A stretch of 64,000 bases of DNA from Flavobacterium cupriresistens (GTDB lineage Bacteria; Bacteroidota; Bacteroidia; Flavobacteriales; Flavobacteriaceae), in NCBI RefSeq assembly GCF_020911925.1, contig NZ_CP087134.1:3658001-3722000 (forward strand), written 5' to 3'. The translations under genes were made by a program, and so were the position numbers. Positions 36,703-45,954 of the stretch are shown in pieces. Every line of letters begins with the position of its first letter. The stretch's first letter is position 1. The notes beneath the pieces are model-generated. The model saw only the letters and a program-made list of their open reading frames with translations, was not told the origin of the DNA and made no database searches.

Positions 36703-36911
36703 ATTCAAAATTAAATTTAATATTTATTTGTAGCTGTTCCTGTTATCGATTCTCTCGTTTCTGTTTTTGAAGAAAAACAGAAAAAAGATTTTCATTTCTG
36801 GCAGCGCTATAAATGACTTGTCAAATATATGATAATTCCCTTTTTAAAAAAATAACAATCGTATAATTTATGGTCTCCCTCTTCTTAAGTACTTAATTGT
36901 TCGCTGAAAAT

Positions 36912-36947
36912 AAAAATACCGTTCCAAAATTTGAAACGGTATTTTTG
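36912..36947 (-). terminator. Terminator of the small peptide genes
   Basis: Hairpin AAAAATACCGTT ... AACGGTATTTTT (interior CCAAAATTTGA) with T-rich flanks. It sits 18 bp after the stop of the first small peptide gene. Confidence 0.75.
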
Positions 36948-36965
36948 TTTTTGAAATAAACTTAA

Positions 36966-37190
36966 TTAACACCCAAGTCCAACACAAGGATCATCTATAG
37001 GAAATGGATTCTCACGTATAATGTCTGCACATGGATAGAGCGGATAGTCTATACGATTCGCACCCGGAGGAGCATAGGTTTTACATTTTTCTACAGGTTT
37101 TGGGTCATTAGGACCTTTTCCTGTAATGTTTTTTTGTTCTTCGTCATTAAGAAGGTGGATTCCTTCTAAATTTAAAATAGTCTTTAACAT
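36966..37190 (-). CDS. Small Cys-rich peptide precursor with double-glycine-type leader (peptide 1)
   Basis: A 74-residue precursor. Residues 1-26 (MLKTILNLEGIHLL then NDEEQKNITGKG) look like a double-glycine-type export leader as found on Bacteroidota bacteriocin-like peptides. The predicted core of 48 residues is Pro-rich and has four Cys (36, 54, 69, 74), the last being the C-terminal residue. The leader shares 14 of 26 positions with the neighbouring peptide at 37276-37479. It is followed by its own terminator. No C39-peptidase transporter is in the window. Secretion and antimicrobial or signalling function are inferred. Confidence 0.7.
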   Translation of the reverse strand: MLKTILNLEGIHLLNDEEQKNITGKGPNDPKPVEKCKTYAPPGANRIDYPLYPCADIIRENPFPIDDPCVGLGC

Positions 37191-37275
37191 AGTTGGTTTT
37201 TTGGTTAATTTTTAGCTATCAATCTAATGCGAACCCTGCATCATTTTTTTTAGGGTTCTACATTTTGAGACCGTG

Positions 37276-37479
37276 TTAACAAATTATACCGTCTACTGTT
37301 GCTGTGCATAGTGGTATTACTTCTTCCTCACGTGGAAGCATGATACAAGGTCCGTTGTATGTAAAAGGCGACCAAGGCACGGTACATCTTATTCCTCCGC
37401 TACCGTTTCCGTTTAGGCTTTTCAGCTCTTCGCTGCTTAATACTTCGATTCCTGAAAAATTTAAAAAAGTTTTTAACAT
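37276..37479 (-). CDS. Small Cys-rich peptide precursor with double-glycine-type leader (peptide 2)
   Basis: A 67-residue precursor from MLKTFLNFSGIEVL; a start 11 codons earlier is open but would spoil the leader match. The leader continues SSEELKSLNGNG, and the core (41 residues) begins SGGIRC, with Cys at 32, 45, 58 and 67, again ending on Cys. The cores of the two peptides are unlike in sequence but share four Cys and a C-terminal Cys. The gene lies 85 bp upstream of peptide 1 on the same strand. No modification enzyme is adjacent. Confidence 0.7.
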   Translation of the reverse strand: MLKTFLNFSGIEVLSSEELKSLNGNGSGGIRCTVPWSPFTYNGPCIMLPREEEVIPLCTATVDGIIC

Positions 37480-37613
37480 AATAAAATTGGTTGTTAATAG
37501 TTGGTTTCTCAATCATTTTGTGTCCGTTGAGTTTCAGACATGAAACGTATTCTAATTGTCTTTTCTGCTGTTTTTAAATAAAGTACAAAGTCATATATTT
37601 TAATTTTTTCCTT

Positions 37614-37640
37614 AAAAAAAGCAGCTCAAAAGCGAGCTGC
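37614..37640 (-). terminator. Terminator of the 91-residue membrane protein gene
   Basis: Minus-strand GCAGCTC-GCTTTT-GAGCTGC followed by seven U. It separates this gene from the peptide genes downstream. Confidence 0.88.
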
Positions 37641-37667
37641 CTTAATTCAAAATAAAATAAAAAAAAA

Positions 37668-37943
37668 CTAAAATATATGATTTTGCTTTGTTGCAAAAAA
37701 CAAAATTGTCACTGCTACCGCTAAAATTAGCATCCTGTAAATAGAGGACTGAAACAGTGTAGTGTTATTGATTTTGTCATCTTTTCTCTGTTTTATGAGA
37801 TTAACAATCATTACAGGAATGATCACTATTATGGACAAGTACAAATAATATCGGGTAAAGCCTGGGTAAAGTTCTGATATTGCTATAAGTATAATACCCC
37901 ATAAAAAGAACACGGTATTTACTGATGTAAGATACTTTTTCAT
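37668..37943 (-). CDS. Small membrane protein (91 aa)
   Basis: Unrecognised protein with three hydrophobic segments (about 8-26 NTVFFLWGIILIAISELYP, 32-51 and 68-86) and a basic loop KQRKDDK. It starts MKKYLTSVN. It is directly upstream of the two Cys-rich peptide precursors but has its own terminator, so it is not in the same transcript. Small membrane proteins beside bacteriocin genes are often immunity proteins; here that is only a suggestion from position. Confidence 0.65.
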   Translation of the reverse strand: MKKYLTSVNTVFFLWGIILIAISELYPGFTRYYLYLSIIVIIPVMIVNLIKQRKDDKINNTTLFQSSIYRMLILAVAVTILFFATKQNHIF

Positions 37944-38100
37944 TATGCTAAAAAATCACTTTATTGTTTTGGTGTATTTGCCAATAGAATTTGCCGTCCA
38001 ATAAGTATCAGCATATCCTTTACAAGGAATCTTAATGCAAATATTTTGAACTTGTTTGATTTAATAATTGAAATAAAAAACTATCCTGAAGATTAGAATT

Positions 38101-38133
38101 AAAAAAGGTCGTCTCTAATTTGAGACGACCTTT
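38101..38133 (-). terminator. Terminator of the SusCD-type operon
   Basis: Minus-strand AAAGGTCGTCTC-AAATTA-GAGACGACCTTT followed by U-rich sequence, 17 bp after the DUF4302-like gene. Confidence 0.88.
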
Positions 38134-38149
38134 CTCTGTTTTAAGTTAA

Positions 38150-39511
38150 TTATTGGAATGAGTATGCAACCATTCTAAAAGGAGTTGATGTACTCGTAAA
38201 AGTATAACCACTATAACCTGAAACCTGCGCCTTGGCAAAATAAAGACCTTGAGGATTCATGAATTGATTATCTAACGCTTGCAGGAAAGATGGAGCCGCT
38301 ATTGCTGGTGCTGTAGGTGCCGTACTTGATTTCCAAACTCCAGGGGTAAATGTAACCGTTTTCTTTGTGGCATCGGCAGTTAAAGTAAAGTAGTGGTATC
38401 TTCTGGCTACAGTGGCGCCACTGGCATTTCCGAATCTGTATTCAATAAAATTACTTCCATCAGCATTATTAAACCAAAGTTGTACTCTTGTAAGCATAAA
38501 TCCGGCTGCTTGCTCTGAATCATTTAATAAAGTCAGGAATAACTGAGAGTTTGCTGCTTCACCTTTTGTTGTATTAAATATATAAGCGTATACATTATTT
38601 CCACTTCCAGGCAGTAATAGTTTGTAATCGTCTGTTAAGGCTAAAGGTGTGTTAGAGAATTTAATGGAAGCTGTTACCCCTCCTGTTCCCGTAGCAGTAA
38701 AACTTTTATCAGTATCATTATAGGTAAAGTCGGTTAATTTTTGACCTGCAACAACTATAGCAGGACTAACAGTGATTCCTGTTGGCGTATAAGCAACTCC
38801 TGTTCTGATAACATCTCCAGATCCGTCTAAAGCTGTTGAAATGGAATATCTGCTTGCTTGCGAAACAGAGAAGCTATACTTTTTAGTGGTAGTTCCGTCG
38901 TTAGTTTCCAGCAATCTGAAAAGTGGGCTACTGCTATTTCCAATGAAATTTTGTTGTGATATTGTATTCTTAGGTAAATCAGCCCAGTCTTGAGCAGTTG
39001 CTTTTACAAAACGAACATCTCTAACTAATCTGTTGGTTTTAAAAAGAATATCACCATTGGCTTGTTTTCCGTAGTATAAAAACTGGAAATCTCCTAAGTA
39101 TCCTTTTCCTCTTAAAGCTGCAGTTGGAGCATTGCCTGAATCTGACAAAAGGTGTATTCTGTTAAAGGTAGTAAATACCACACTCATAGTGCTTCCTAAT
39201 ACCACATCAAACTGGCTTTCGTACGTTTTTGTATCGGCATTAAAATCGGATGCCATTTGTACTTTTCCGTCGTCAGTAAATTTAAACAAATGGGTAAAAC
39301 CTCCCAATTGGGTGTCATCTGTAAAATACACTGCTTTCCAGCCAAATTCTGAAGAAAGTAAGGCTGTTCTCAACTCACTTTTCTGTGCGTTTATTCGCTC
39401 GACCGGAGTTTTATCAAAGATTTTTTCCGCGTCTGTATTATTGGTACAAGCACCCAAAGACATTGCTAAAAAAGCAAACATCGAGTACTTAAATATATTT
39501 TTTAGTTTCAT
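38150..39511 (-). CDS. DUF4302-like lipoprotein
   Basis: A 453-residue lipoprotein: signal MKLKNIFKYSMFAFLAMSLG with lipobox Cys22 (GACTNN). The N-terminal region (ERINAQKSELRTALLSSEFG then WKAVYFTDD) is typical of the DUF4302 family that accompanies SusC/SusD genes. The rest is beta-rich. Probably surface exposed or periplasmic at the outer membrane. It is last in the operon and may help capture the substrate. No enzymatic motif is seen. Confidence 0.8.
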   Translation of the reverse strand: MKLKNIFKYSMFAFLAMSLGACTNNTDAEKIFDKTPVERINAQKSELRTALLSSEFGWKAVYFTDDTQLGGFTHLFKFTDDGKVQMASDFNADTKTYESQFDVVLGSTMSVVFTTFNRIHLLSDSGNAPTAALRGKGYLGDFQFLYYGKQANGDILFKTNRLVRDVRFVKATAQDWADLPKNTISQQNFIGNSSSPLFRLLETNDGTTTKKYSFSVSQASRYSISTALDGSGDVIRTGVAYTPTGITVSPAIVVAGQKLTDFTYNDTDKSFTATGTGGVTASIKFSNTPLALTDDYKLLLPGSGNNVYAYIFNTTKGEAANSQLFLTLLNDSEQAAGFMLTRVQLWFNNADGSNFIEYRFGNASGATVARRYHYFTLTADATKKTVTFTPGVWKSSTAPTAPAIAAPSFLQALDNQFMNPQGLYFAKAQVSGYSGYTFTSTSTPFRMVAYSFQ

Positions 39512-39545
39512 AATATTACTATTTTAATTATACATTAACGGACAC

Positions 39546-40406
39546 TTAGTTATTTACGACGTTGGTTGTATTTCTCTGCGCTGCATCTCTTAAAGCATAA
39601 AAGTCAATTCCGAAAGCATCTTTATAATACTGTACTACGATTGCTTCTTTTCTTTTCAATTTATCCCTTCCGTCAGCGCTTGTAATACTGGCAAGAATTG
39701 CGTCGTATTCTGCTACTGAACTTATCAATATAACAGAAGCTGTTTCAGCAAAATCTTCAGTAACATTGTTTCTTGCATAGTTCGTAACAAAACCTAGATT
39801 TCTTGAAACTGCAAGATTTTCTAAATGCCAGGTTCCTGTATAATCCCCTGGAGTAATTTTTTGCCAAGCTTGCTCGTCAAAAGGTTTGTTTTGATTTAAA
39901 ATGTGTACATACTCATGTTGAATGGTATGGATGAATTCAGTAACATTGTCTCTGTTTTTTTGATTCAGATAATCTACTTCAAAAAGGGTGATTCTCTGAC
40001 CTGAATCTGCGATACCAAGTGTTCTGGTTCCGTTTGAATTTGAATTTACTCCACCAACCAAAACAATTTCTCTTGGTGCGATGATTTTTACAAAATCAGC
40101 CCCTCCAACTTCTGAATAACTATCGATCCAGATTTGTTTAACGATATTTAAAGCTGGTTTAACTTTATCTACTAATGGAGGAAAAAGAAATCTGTTGTTA
40201 TCGACTTTATTCTGATTCCATAAGTATTGTGCGTTAATATTATAGGGATCCAGGTAATTTGTTGTGATCCATTTGTCTAGCTCCGTTTTTGGAAGAGGTG
40301 AAAAATCCAATTGACTTTCCTTAGGTTGATCTTCATGAGCACAAGCTGCAAAAGTTAAAACTCCTGCAACAAGTATCATCGTTCTATATAGTTTAAATAT
40401 TTTCAT
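39546..40406 (-). CDS. Substrate import-associated zinc metallohydrolase-type lipoprotein
   Basis: A 286-residue lipoprotein with lipobox Cys22 (LTFAACAHE). The zinc-binding HExxH motif is HEYVH at residues 164-168 (FIHTIQHEYVHILNQ). Lipoproteins of this kind are found beside TonB-dependent SusC/SusD pairs in Bacteroidota. It may trim the ligand before import or bind it. The gene lies 24 bp after susD, in the same operon. Substrate unknown; the presence of a protease-like module suggests a peptide or protein-bound ligand, which is inference. Confidence 0.85.
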   Translation of the reverse strand: MKIFKLYRTMILVAGVLTFAACAHEDQPKESQLDFSPLPKTELDKWITTNYLDPYNINAQYLWNQNKVDNNRFLFPPLVDKVKPALNIVKQIWIDSYSEVGGADFVKIIAPREIVLVGGVNSNSNGTRTLGIADSGQRITLFEVDYLNQKNRDNVTEFIHTIQHEYVHILNQNKPFDEQAWQKITPGDYTGTWHLENLAVSRNLGFVTNYARNNVTEDFAETASVILISSVAEYDAILASITSADGRDKLKRKEAIVVQYYKDAFGIDFYALRDAAQRNTTNVVNN

Positions 40407-40429
40407 AGTATCTTAAATTTAATAAAAAT

Positions 40430-41911
40430 TTATCTAGGATTTTTTTCTACGCCGTAGTTTGATGCACTTAGCGGTATTTGTAATGCTCTTCGTTTATCGT
40501 CTTTAACCAATGTGTTTACAGGTTTTCCTTGATCTTCACGGCTTACAACAATATTAAAACGTTTTACATCAAACCATCTTAATCCTTCATGAACAAAATC
40601 TCTTCTTCTCGCTTCGGTAAGCGCTTTAACATAAGAAGTTTGTACGTCTGTCATCGTATAGAACGGTGTTAACTCATCTGCAATTACAGGGTATCCTGCT
40701 ACAACATCTGCTTCAGTAAGTTTATCTGTTGCGGCATTGTATCCGGCTGTTCTTGTTCCTAAAAAGTATTCCAATTCTGTGTTGGCATCTGCAATTCTGT
40801 TTTTCATAACAAGTGCCTCAATACGGTTTAGATAAAACTCATCATTAGACAAAAGTACGATTCCACAATAAGCAATTCCAATATTTGCCGTTAGATTTGT
40901 ATATTTAAAATACTCTTCAAATTTTGGTGTAAATAAAGTACTGCTGCTGTTGTAGCTGTAAAAATCAAAAAGCCAGGCTTTTCCAAATGGATTTGTTCCA
41001 TTAAAAAGTTCTCTTTGTTTCTCATCTGTCAAATAAAAATTACTACCATTTGCAGATCTTCCGACTAATGTATTTGGTGATCCAATTAATAAATTTGACG
41101 TAAGAGAAGATTTACTGTATTCGATAAATTGAATATCCGGAGCTAAACTTGACAAAGTTACATAATCTTTTAGTTTACCAACTGGTTTAGATCCTAATCC
41201 GCTTGAAACTTCAAGTACCTTATCCCAATCTCCTTTTATTAAATAGAAACGGCTGGCAAATGCTTTGGCTGCTTCTTTGTTGAAATGGAACTTTGGCTCT
41301 TTATAGTTATTCGATACGTATCTCAATCCTTCTTCAATATCTTGTTGAATGAAATCAAAAACTTCTTTTACTGTATTTCTTTTATAACTTTTCAGTAATT
41401 CTGTTTCCGGTTCTGTAACATAAGGAACCCCTAAATCTGTTGCAGCAGTAGCCGGATTATATCGGTTTGACCAAAAGGTAACCAACATAAAATGAGAGTA
41501 TGCTCTTGCTAATAAAGCTTCTCCTTTTTGAGGATTTAAGCTAGTAGGATTTCCTAGTTCTTTAATGGACTGTAAAGCCTGATTAGCATGCGCAATAGCT
41601 CTGTAACAAGCATCCCAATAATTAGCCTGAGTATCTATATTGGTCTCGTCTTGCATTTCCCAATAGTAACTTTGTGTACTTTTTACACTGGCGTTATTTA
41701 ATTCAGCATCGGCAACGTTATCAGACATTGTTTCTCCCAAATCCATATAAGAAGCCAGCGGGTATGCATTAACCAATAACTCGGATATTTTTTCCGGTGT
41801 ATCTATTTGAGTTCTGTTATCGGGAACCTCTGACAAAAAATCATCACAGCTACTAACACCAACGAGCAGTAATAAGGCAGCGGTTATTTTTATATATTTT
41901 ATGTTTTTCAT
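40430..41911 (-). CDS. SusD/RagB-family outer-membrane lipoprotein
   Basis: Surface lipoprotein that forms the lid of the SusC transporter. It has 493 residues from MKNIKYIKIT; an upstream TTG is rejected. The signal peptide ends at lipobox Cys22 (VGVSSCDDFLSEVPDNRTQI). The family pattern includes SQSYYWEMQ-like N-terminal helices, QKGEALLARAYSHFMLVTFW and, at the end, ALTEARRRDFVHEGLRWFDVKR, of which RRRDFVHEGLRWFDVKR is diagnostic. It follows susC by 11 bp. The ligand is unknown. Confidence 0.94.
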   Translation of the reverse strand: MKNIKYIKITAALLLLVGVSSCDDFLSEVPDNRTQIDTPEKISELLVNAYPLASYMDLGETMSDNVADAELNNASVKSTQSYYWEMQDETNIDTQANYWDACYRAIAHANQALQSIKELGNPTSLNPQKGEALLARAYSHFMLVTFWSNRYNPATAATDLGVPYVTEPETELLKSYKRNTVKEVFDFIQQDIEEGLRYVSNNYKEPKFHFNKEAAKAFASRFYLIKGDWDKVLEVSSGLGSKPVGKLKDYVTLSSLAPDIQFIEYSKSSLTSNLLIGSPNTLVGRSANGSNFYLTDEKQRELFNGTNPFGKAWLFDFYSYNSSSTLFTPKFEEYFKYTNLTANIGIAYCGIVLLSNDEFYLNRIEALVMKNRIADANTELEYFLGTRTAGYNAATDKLTEADVVAGYPVIADELTPFYTMTDVQTSYVKALTEARRRDFVHEGLRWFDVKRFNIVVSREDQGKPVNTLVKDDKRRALQIPLSASNYGVEKNPR

Positions 41912-41922
41912 AATCAACTATA

Positions 41923-44900
41923 TTAAAATGAAAGGTTTAAAGTAAAACTGTATTGTGTTGTAATTGGGAAAGCTACACCTCCTGTATTACGGAATTCAGG
42001 ATCTTGTCCGTTTAATCTCTTATCAGAATAGATCAACCAAGGGTTAACTGCTGAACCTTTTAATGTAAAGGTACTTACGCCTAATTTTTTCTTGAAATCA
42101 TTAGGGAATTCCCAGCTAAGTGAAACATTTTTTAGTCTTATGAAATCACCATCTGCAATTCTAACATCAGAATAATTATAAGTATTGTAAGCACGTCCAA
42201 GCGTATTAACTCCACCGTAATTTGTAATCAAACGTTTGTCAGCAATAACCGGAACGTCTGTACGTTGTTCGTCACCTGGATTGATCCAACGATTTGTGAA
42301 ATCTTTTGTAAACACAGCTAAATCATCGTATTGACTGCTGAATGCCGGGTTTAAACGAACTTTGTTTCCACCTGATCCTACGAAAAACACATATAATGAC
42401 CAGCTTTTGTATGTAAACGTGTTAGCTAAACCAATTGATTTGTTTGGCTCGATTGAACCTTCGTATTTCAAGTACTTAGTAACATTTTCAGTATCCTGAA
42501 AATTAGCTCCAGTTACTTTATCATCTTCACCATCCTGCATCACAAAAGTTGGTAATCCTTGGTTATTTAAACCTGTAAATTGGTAAGAATAGATTGAATT
42601 TCTAGGACGACCAAGAGCATTTCCTCCATTTCCATCAACTAAATCAAATGCTGTAGGTTGATTTTCTAATTTTGTAATCTTTTGGTTGAACACAGAGAAA
42701 TTAAGTGTTGTTGACCATTTAAATTTATCTGTAACAATGTTTTGAGTAGTAAAACCAATCTCAATACCTTTAGTTTCCATATTAGCATTATTTCCTTGCT
42801 TGATTTTTTGTCCTCCAATTCCTGAAGTAACAACAAAATCAACTAAATCAAATGCTTTACGGCTATAAACGTCTGTTGTAAACTGAACTCTGTTATTAAA
42901 CATTCCTAAATCAACACCGATGTTGGTTTCGTACTGTTTTTCCCAAGTCAAATCAGAGTTTTGTAACTGCTCAATATCAATTCCTGTTTCTCTGTCTGGA
43001 ATACCTAGACGGTCTGTAATAAAACTTTTGTAGATCGCTAATGAGTTGGTCGCCGGACCGGCTGTTGCAGTAAGCCCATAAGATGCTCTTAAAGCTAAAT
43101 TATTGATAGATTCTACATTTTTCATGAATTTTTCTTCAGCAACATTCCATTTTCCACTAAAAGTATAAGTCGGAAGCCATCTTGAAGAACCACTGTTTCC
43201 TTGTCTGTTTGATCCGTCATAACGACCTGTAATCGATCCTGTATAACGACGATCATACGTATATCCTACTTTACCAAAGAAACCAACTGTTCTTTCTCTT
43301 TCAGCACTTAATCCATAGTAAGAGTTTCCTTCATTAATAATTTTTTCAATAAGTTTTGGATCGGTAAAAGCTGTTAATCCTCTGTCGTATTGAAGTCCTG
43401 CAGCAGTAAAATTATCACTGTTTCTGTCTAAAGATCTTAGCTCTGTACCGAAAAAGCCTTCTAATTCATGCTTTTCATTCAAAGTATTTCTGTACGTCAC
43501 ACTGTTTCTGATATTGTAAGAAGTCAGGTCGTTAGTGAATTTTCTTAAGAATCCACCATTAGGTAATACAGAAATTGGTTGTGCTGTTAAATCGTTCGGA
43601 TCTTTATATAAAAAGATGTTAGCGTCTCTAACGATTGTGTTTGCGCCATCTGCACCATATTCTGTACCCGCTTTGTAAGCTCCTACAACATTTGAATTTT
43701 CGTAAATTTTGTGCTCTCTTGAAGTATTGGCATAACGCGCAGAACCTGTAAGATTATAACTTAAATGTTTGTTGATTTTATAATCTAAATCCAATTGAAA
43801 ACGGATGTCTTTTACTTTAATTTCTAAAACATTGTTTTGCAATTCGTTAATAATATTCATTGGAGCCCAGTTATTTCTGTAGTACTCTAATCCACCTGCG
43901 TCATTATAAGGACGAAGTGTTCTGCTCGTACTTAAAACATAATTGAACGGGTTGATATCAAAATCTCTGGTTACGTTACCGAATACAACATCTTGTTGGC
44001 TTTCGTAACTTCCCGGAGCGGTTTGATCACGAACAGAAGCTAAGGTAGACAACGTGATGTTTAATCTGTCGTTTACATAAAAAGTTCCTTTAATATTCGA
44101 TGATAATTGTTTTACACTGTCAGCAATTGTCCATCCCGGATCTGTGTAATAACCCAATGATGCATAAAAAGTATTGTTTTTTCCACCACCTGAAAAGCTT
44201 AAAGAGTGATTTTGTGTAATTGAAGGTCTGAATAAAACTTTGAACCAATCTGTGTTTCCTAATTCGTATTTTTTCAGAAACTGATTCATATAAGGTTGCT
44301 CGTTTCTAACCCCGAACTGTCCATTTGATGTGTTGTAGGTGTTAATTTCTTTTGAAAGAATATTGTAAACCCCACCATATCTACCCTGAAGAGTTGATGG
44401 CATGTCAAGAAAACCTTTTTGTTCCATTTCTTTTAAAATACTCATAGATTCCTGAGAATTTAGAATATCGTACTGTGTGTAACTTGGAACTGTTCTAACT
44501 GTATTTTCAACAGAATAACTTACTTTTAAAGGAGAATCTCTACGTCCTTGTTTTGTTGTAACAACTACAACTCCATTTAATGATCTTGAACCATAGATTG
44601 AAGTAGCTGATGCATCTTTCAAAATTTCAATACTTTGGATGTCATTTGAGTTTAATCCCGCAACTGCAGAACTCAACAAAGTTTCAGAGTTTCCTGAAGC
44701 TAAATCTGCAAATGAAATGTTGATGATATCTTCTTGTACCACACCATCGATAACCCATAATGGTTTTGTATCACCAAAAATGGAAGAAGATCCACGAACT
44801 GTAATTTTAGGAGCAGTACCAAATGTTCCGGTAACGTTCTGAACCGTTACACCCGCTGCTTTTCCTTCAATCATTCTACTGATATCTACAACACCGTCTA

Positions 44901-45648
44901 CTTTTAATTCAGTACCCGAAATTTTACTAATCGCTCCTGTAAAAGTTCTTTTTGATGTTTTTTCGTAACCGGTAGTTACTACAACCTCTTTTAAGTTCTG
45001 TCCTGCTTCGTTCAAAACAATAGTTGGGGTAGTATTCGATATTCCAATTTCTTTAGTCTCCATACCAACATAAGAAATTACTAAAGCGGTACTATTTGCC
45101 GGCATTTCGATAGAGAAATTACCGTCAAAGTCCGTTAATACAGCTACTTTTGATCCCTTAGCCAATACGGTTGCACCAGGTAACGGAACTCCACTTGGGT
45201 CCGTAACTTTACCTCTAATGATTGGTCCCGGAACCAGAACATCAAATAATGAAGCCGGAGTTTCTGCGCCTGAAAAAATATTCTTGCTGCTTTTTTGCAA
45301 TATAATCTGATTGCTAATTTCAGCGTATGAAATATTTAAGGGTTCCAGAATTCTCGACAAAATTGCCGATAAGGTCTCATCATTTGCTTCTATACTAACT
45401 CTTTGGTTGAGTTGTGTTATTCTTGAATTATAAGAAAACTTAACCTGAGCCGATTTTGCAAGTTTAGACAATGCGTTATCCAAAGTTAAATTTTCAACTG
45501 TAATTGTAACTTTGGTGTCTAGTTTCTTTTGTCCATTTATATCGTTTGCCATAGCAACACTTGAAAAGATAAGTGCTAAGACAAACTGAAATAGTGTTAT
45601 TTTCATGATTCGATGGAGTAATCGTTGTTTAACAACTGGTTTTTTCAT
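41923..45648 (-). CDS. SusC/RagA-family TonB-dependent transporter with STN signalling domain
   Basis: Outer-membrane importer of 1241 residues. In order: signal region (about 15-35), STN domain (about 45-120; VTITVENLTLDNALSKLAKS), carboxypeptidase-like beta domain (about 148-230; GKVTDPSGVPLPGATVLAKG), plug (about 235-365; ISRMIEGKAAGVTVQNVTG and LKDASATSIYGSRSLNGVVV) and the beta-barrel, ending in Phe (FTLNLSF). The STN domain implies cell-surface signalling to the FecR anti-sigma encoded upstream. It is cotranscribed with SusD and the two lipoproteins. Confidence 0.95.
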   Translation of the reverse strand: MKKPVVKQRLLHRIMKITLFQFVLALIFSSVAMANDINGQKKLDTKVTITVENLTLDNALSKLAKSAQVKFSYNSRITQLNQRVSIEANDETLSAILSRILEPLNISYAEISNQIILQKSSKNIFSGAETPASLFDVLVPGPIIRGKVTDPSGVPLPGATVLAKGSKVAVLTDFDGNFSIEMPANSTALVISYVGMETKEIGISNTTPTIVLNEAGQNLKEVVVTTGYEKTSKRTFTGAISKISGTELKVDGVVDISRMIEGKAAGVTVQNVTGTFGTAPKITVRGSSSIFGDTKPLWVIDGVVQEDIINISFADLASGNSETLLSSAVAGLNSNDIQSIEILKDASATSIYGSRSLNGVVVVTTKQGRRDSPLKVSYSVENTVRTVPSYTQYDILNSQESMSILKEMEQKGFLDMPSTLQGRYGGVYNILSKEINTYNTSNGQFGVRNEQPYMNQFLKKYELGNTDWFKVLFRPSITQNHSLSFSGGGKNNTFYASLGYYTDPGWTIADSVKQLSSNIKGTFYVNDRLNITLSTLASVRDQTAPGSYESQQDVVFGNVTRDFDINPFNYVLSTSRTLRPYNDAGGLEYYRNNWAPMNIINELQNNVLEIKVKDIRFQLDLDYKINKHLSYNLTGSARYANTSREHKIYENSNVVGAYKAGTEYGADGANTIVRDANIFLYKDPNDLTAQPISVLPNGGFLRKFTNDLTSYNIRNSVTYRNTLNEKHELEGFFGTELRSLDRNSDNFTAAGLQYDRGLTAFTDPKLIEKIINEGNSYYGLSAERERTVGFFGKVGYTYDRRYTGSITGRYDGSNRQGNSGSSRWLPTYTFSGKWNVAEEKFMKNVESINNLALRASYGLTATAGPATNSLAIYKSFITDRLGIPDRETGIDIEQLQNSDLTWEKQYETNIGVDLGMFNNRVQFTTDVYSRKAFDLVDFVVTSGIGGQKIKQGNNANMETKGIEIGFTTQNIVTDKFKWSTTLNFSVFNQKITKLENQPTAFDLVDGNGGNALGRPRNSIYSYQFTGLNNQGLPTFVMQDGEDDKVTGANFQDTENVTKYLKYEGSIEPNKSIGLANTFTYKSWSLYVFFVGSGGNKVRLNPAFSSQYDDLAVFTKDFTNRWINPGDEQRTDVPVIADKRLITNYGGVNTLGRAYNTYNYSDVRIADGDFIRLKNVSLSWEFPNDFKKKLGVSTFTLKGSAVNPWLIYSDKRLNGQDPEFRNTGGVAFPITTQYSFTLNLSF

Positions 45649-45954
45649 AATTTTGGTTTGTTTTGATTAATACTGTTTCGTGCGTATTCTAAGAAACGAC
45701 TGAATTATTCTTTACAGAGAACAATTCAACTTTAATGAAGTGTCGATAATGTTACAGCATTTCGACACTTTTTTTTTGCATTCTACTATTTACATAGGCA
45801 TTCTTTTGTTTTTTTTGGTTATTTTATTTTGGTTTTGGTTGTTTTTAAACTTGTTCTATTTAAAGAAATCCTTTATCTATTTTTATTTTTCTATGGGATT
45901 ATTCAGCGAAAAATAATTTCTCAAAGCCATGAAGACTTTAGTACAAAAAATAGA
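45649..45954. other. 306-bp gap between fecR and susC
   Basis: No ORF. It should contain the ECF-sigma-dependent promoter of susC, but no clear TAnnTTTG was found, which fits a sigma-specific sequence. A terminator-like hairpin oriented for the plus strand lies inside (45738-45777). Confidence 0.5.
45738..45777 (+). terminator. Plus-oriented hairpin with T-tract in a minus-strand operon
   Basis: AAGTGTCGA, 15-nt interior, TCGACACTT followed by a run of nine T on the plus strand. No plus-strand gene precedes it. On the minus strand it is a stem without a U-tract, between fecR and susC. Confidence 0.5.

Noticed and set aside
37304..37543. Plus-strand ORF opposite the second Cys-rich peptide
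   Set aside because: It is antisense to a better-supported gene, with no promoter or ribosome site seen.
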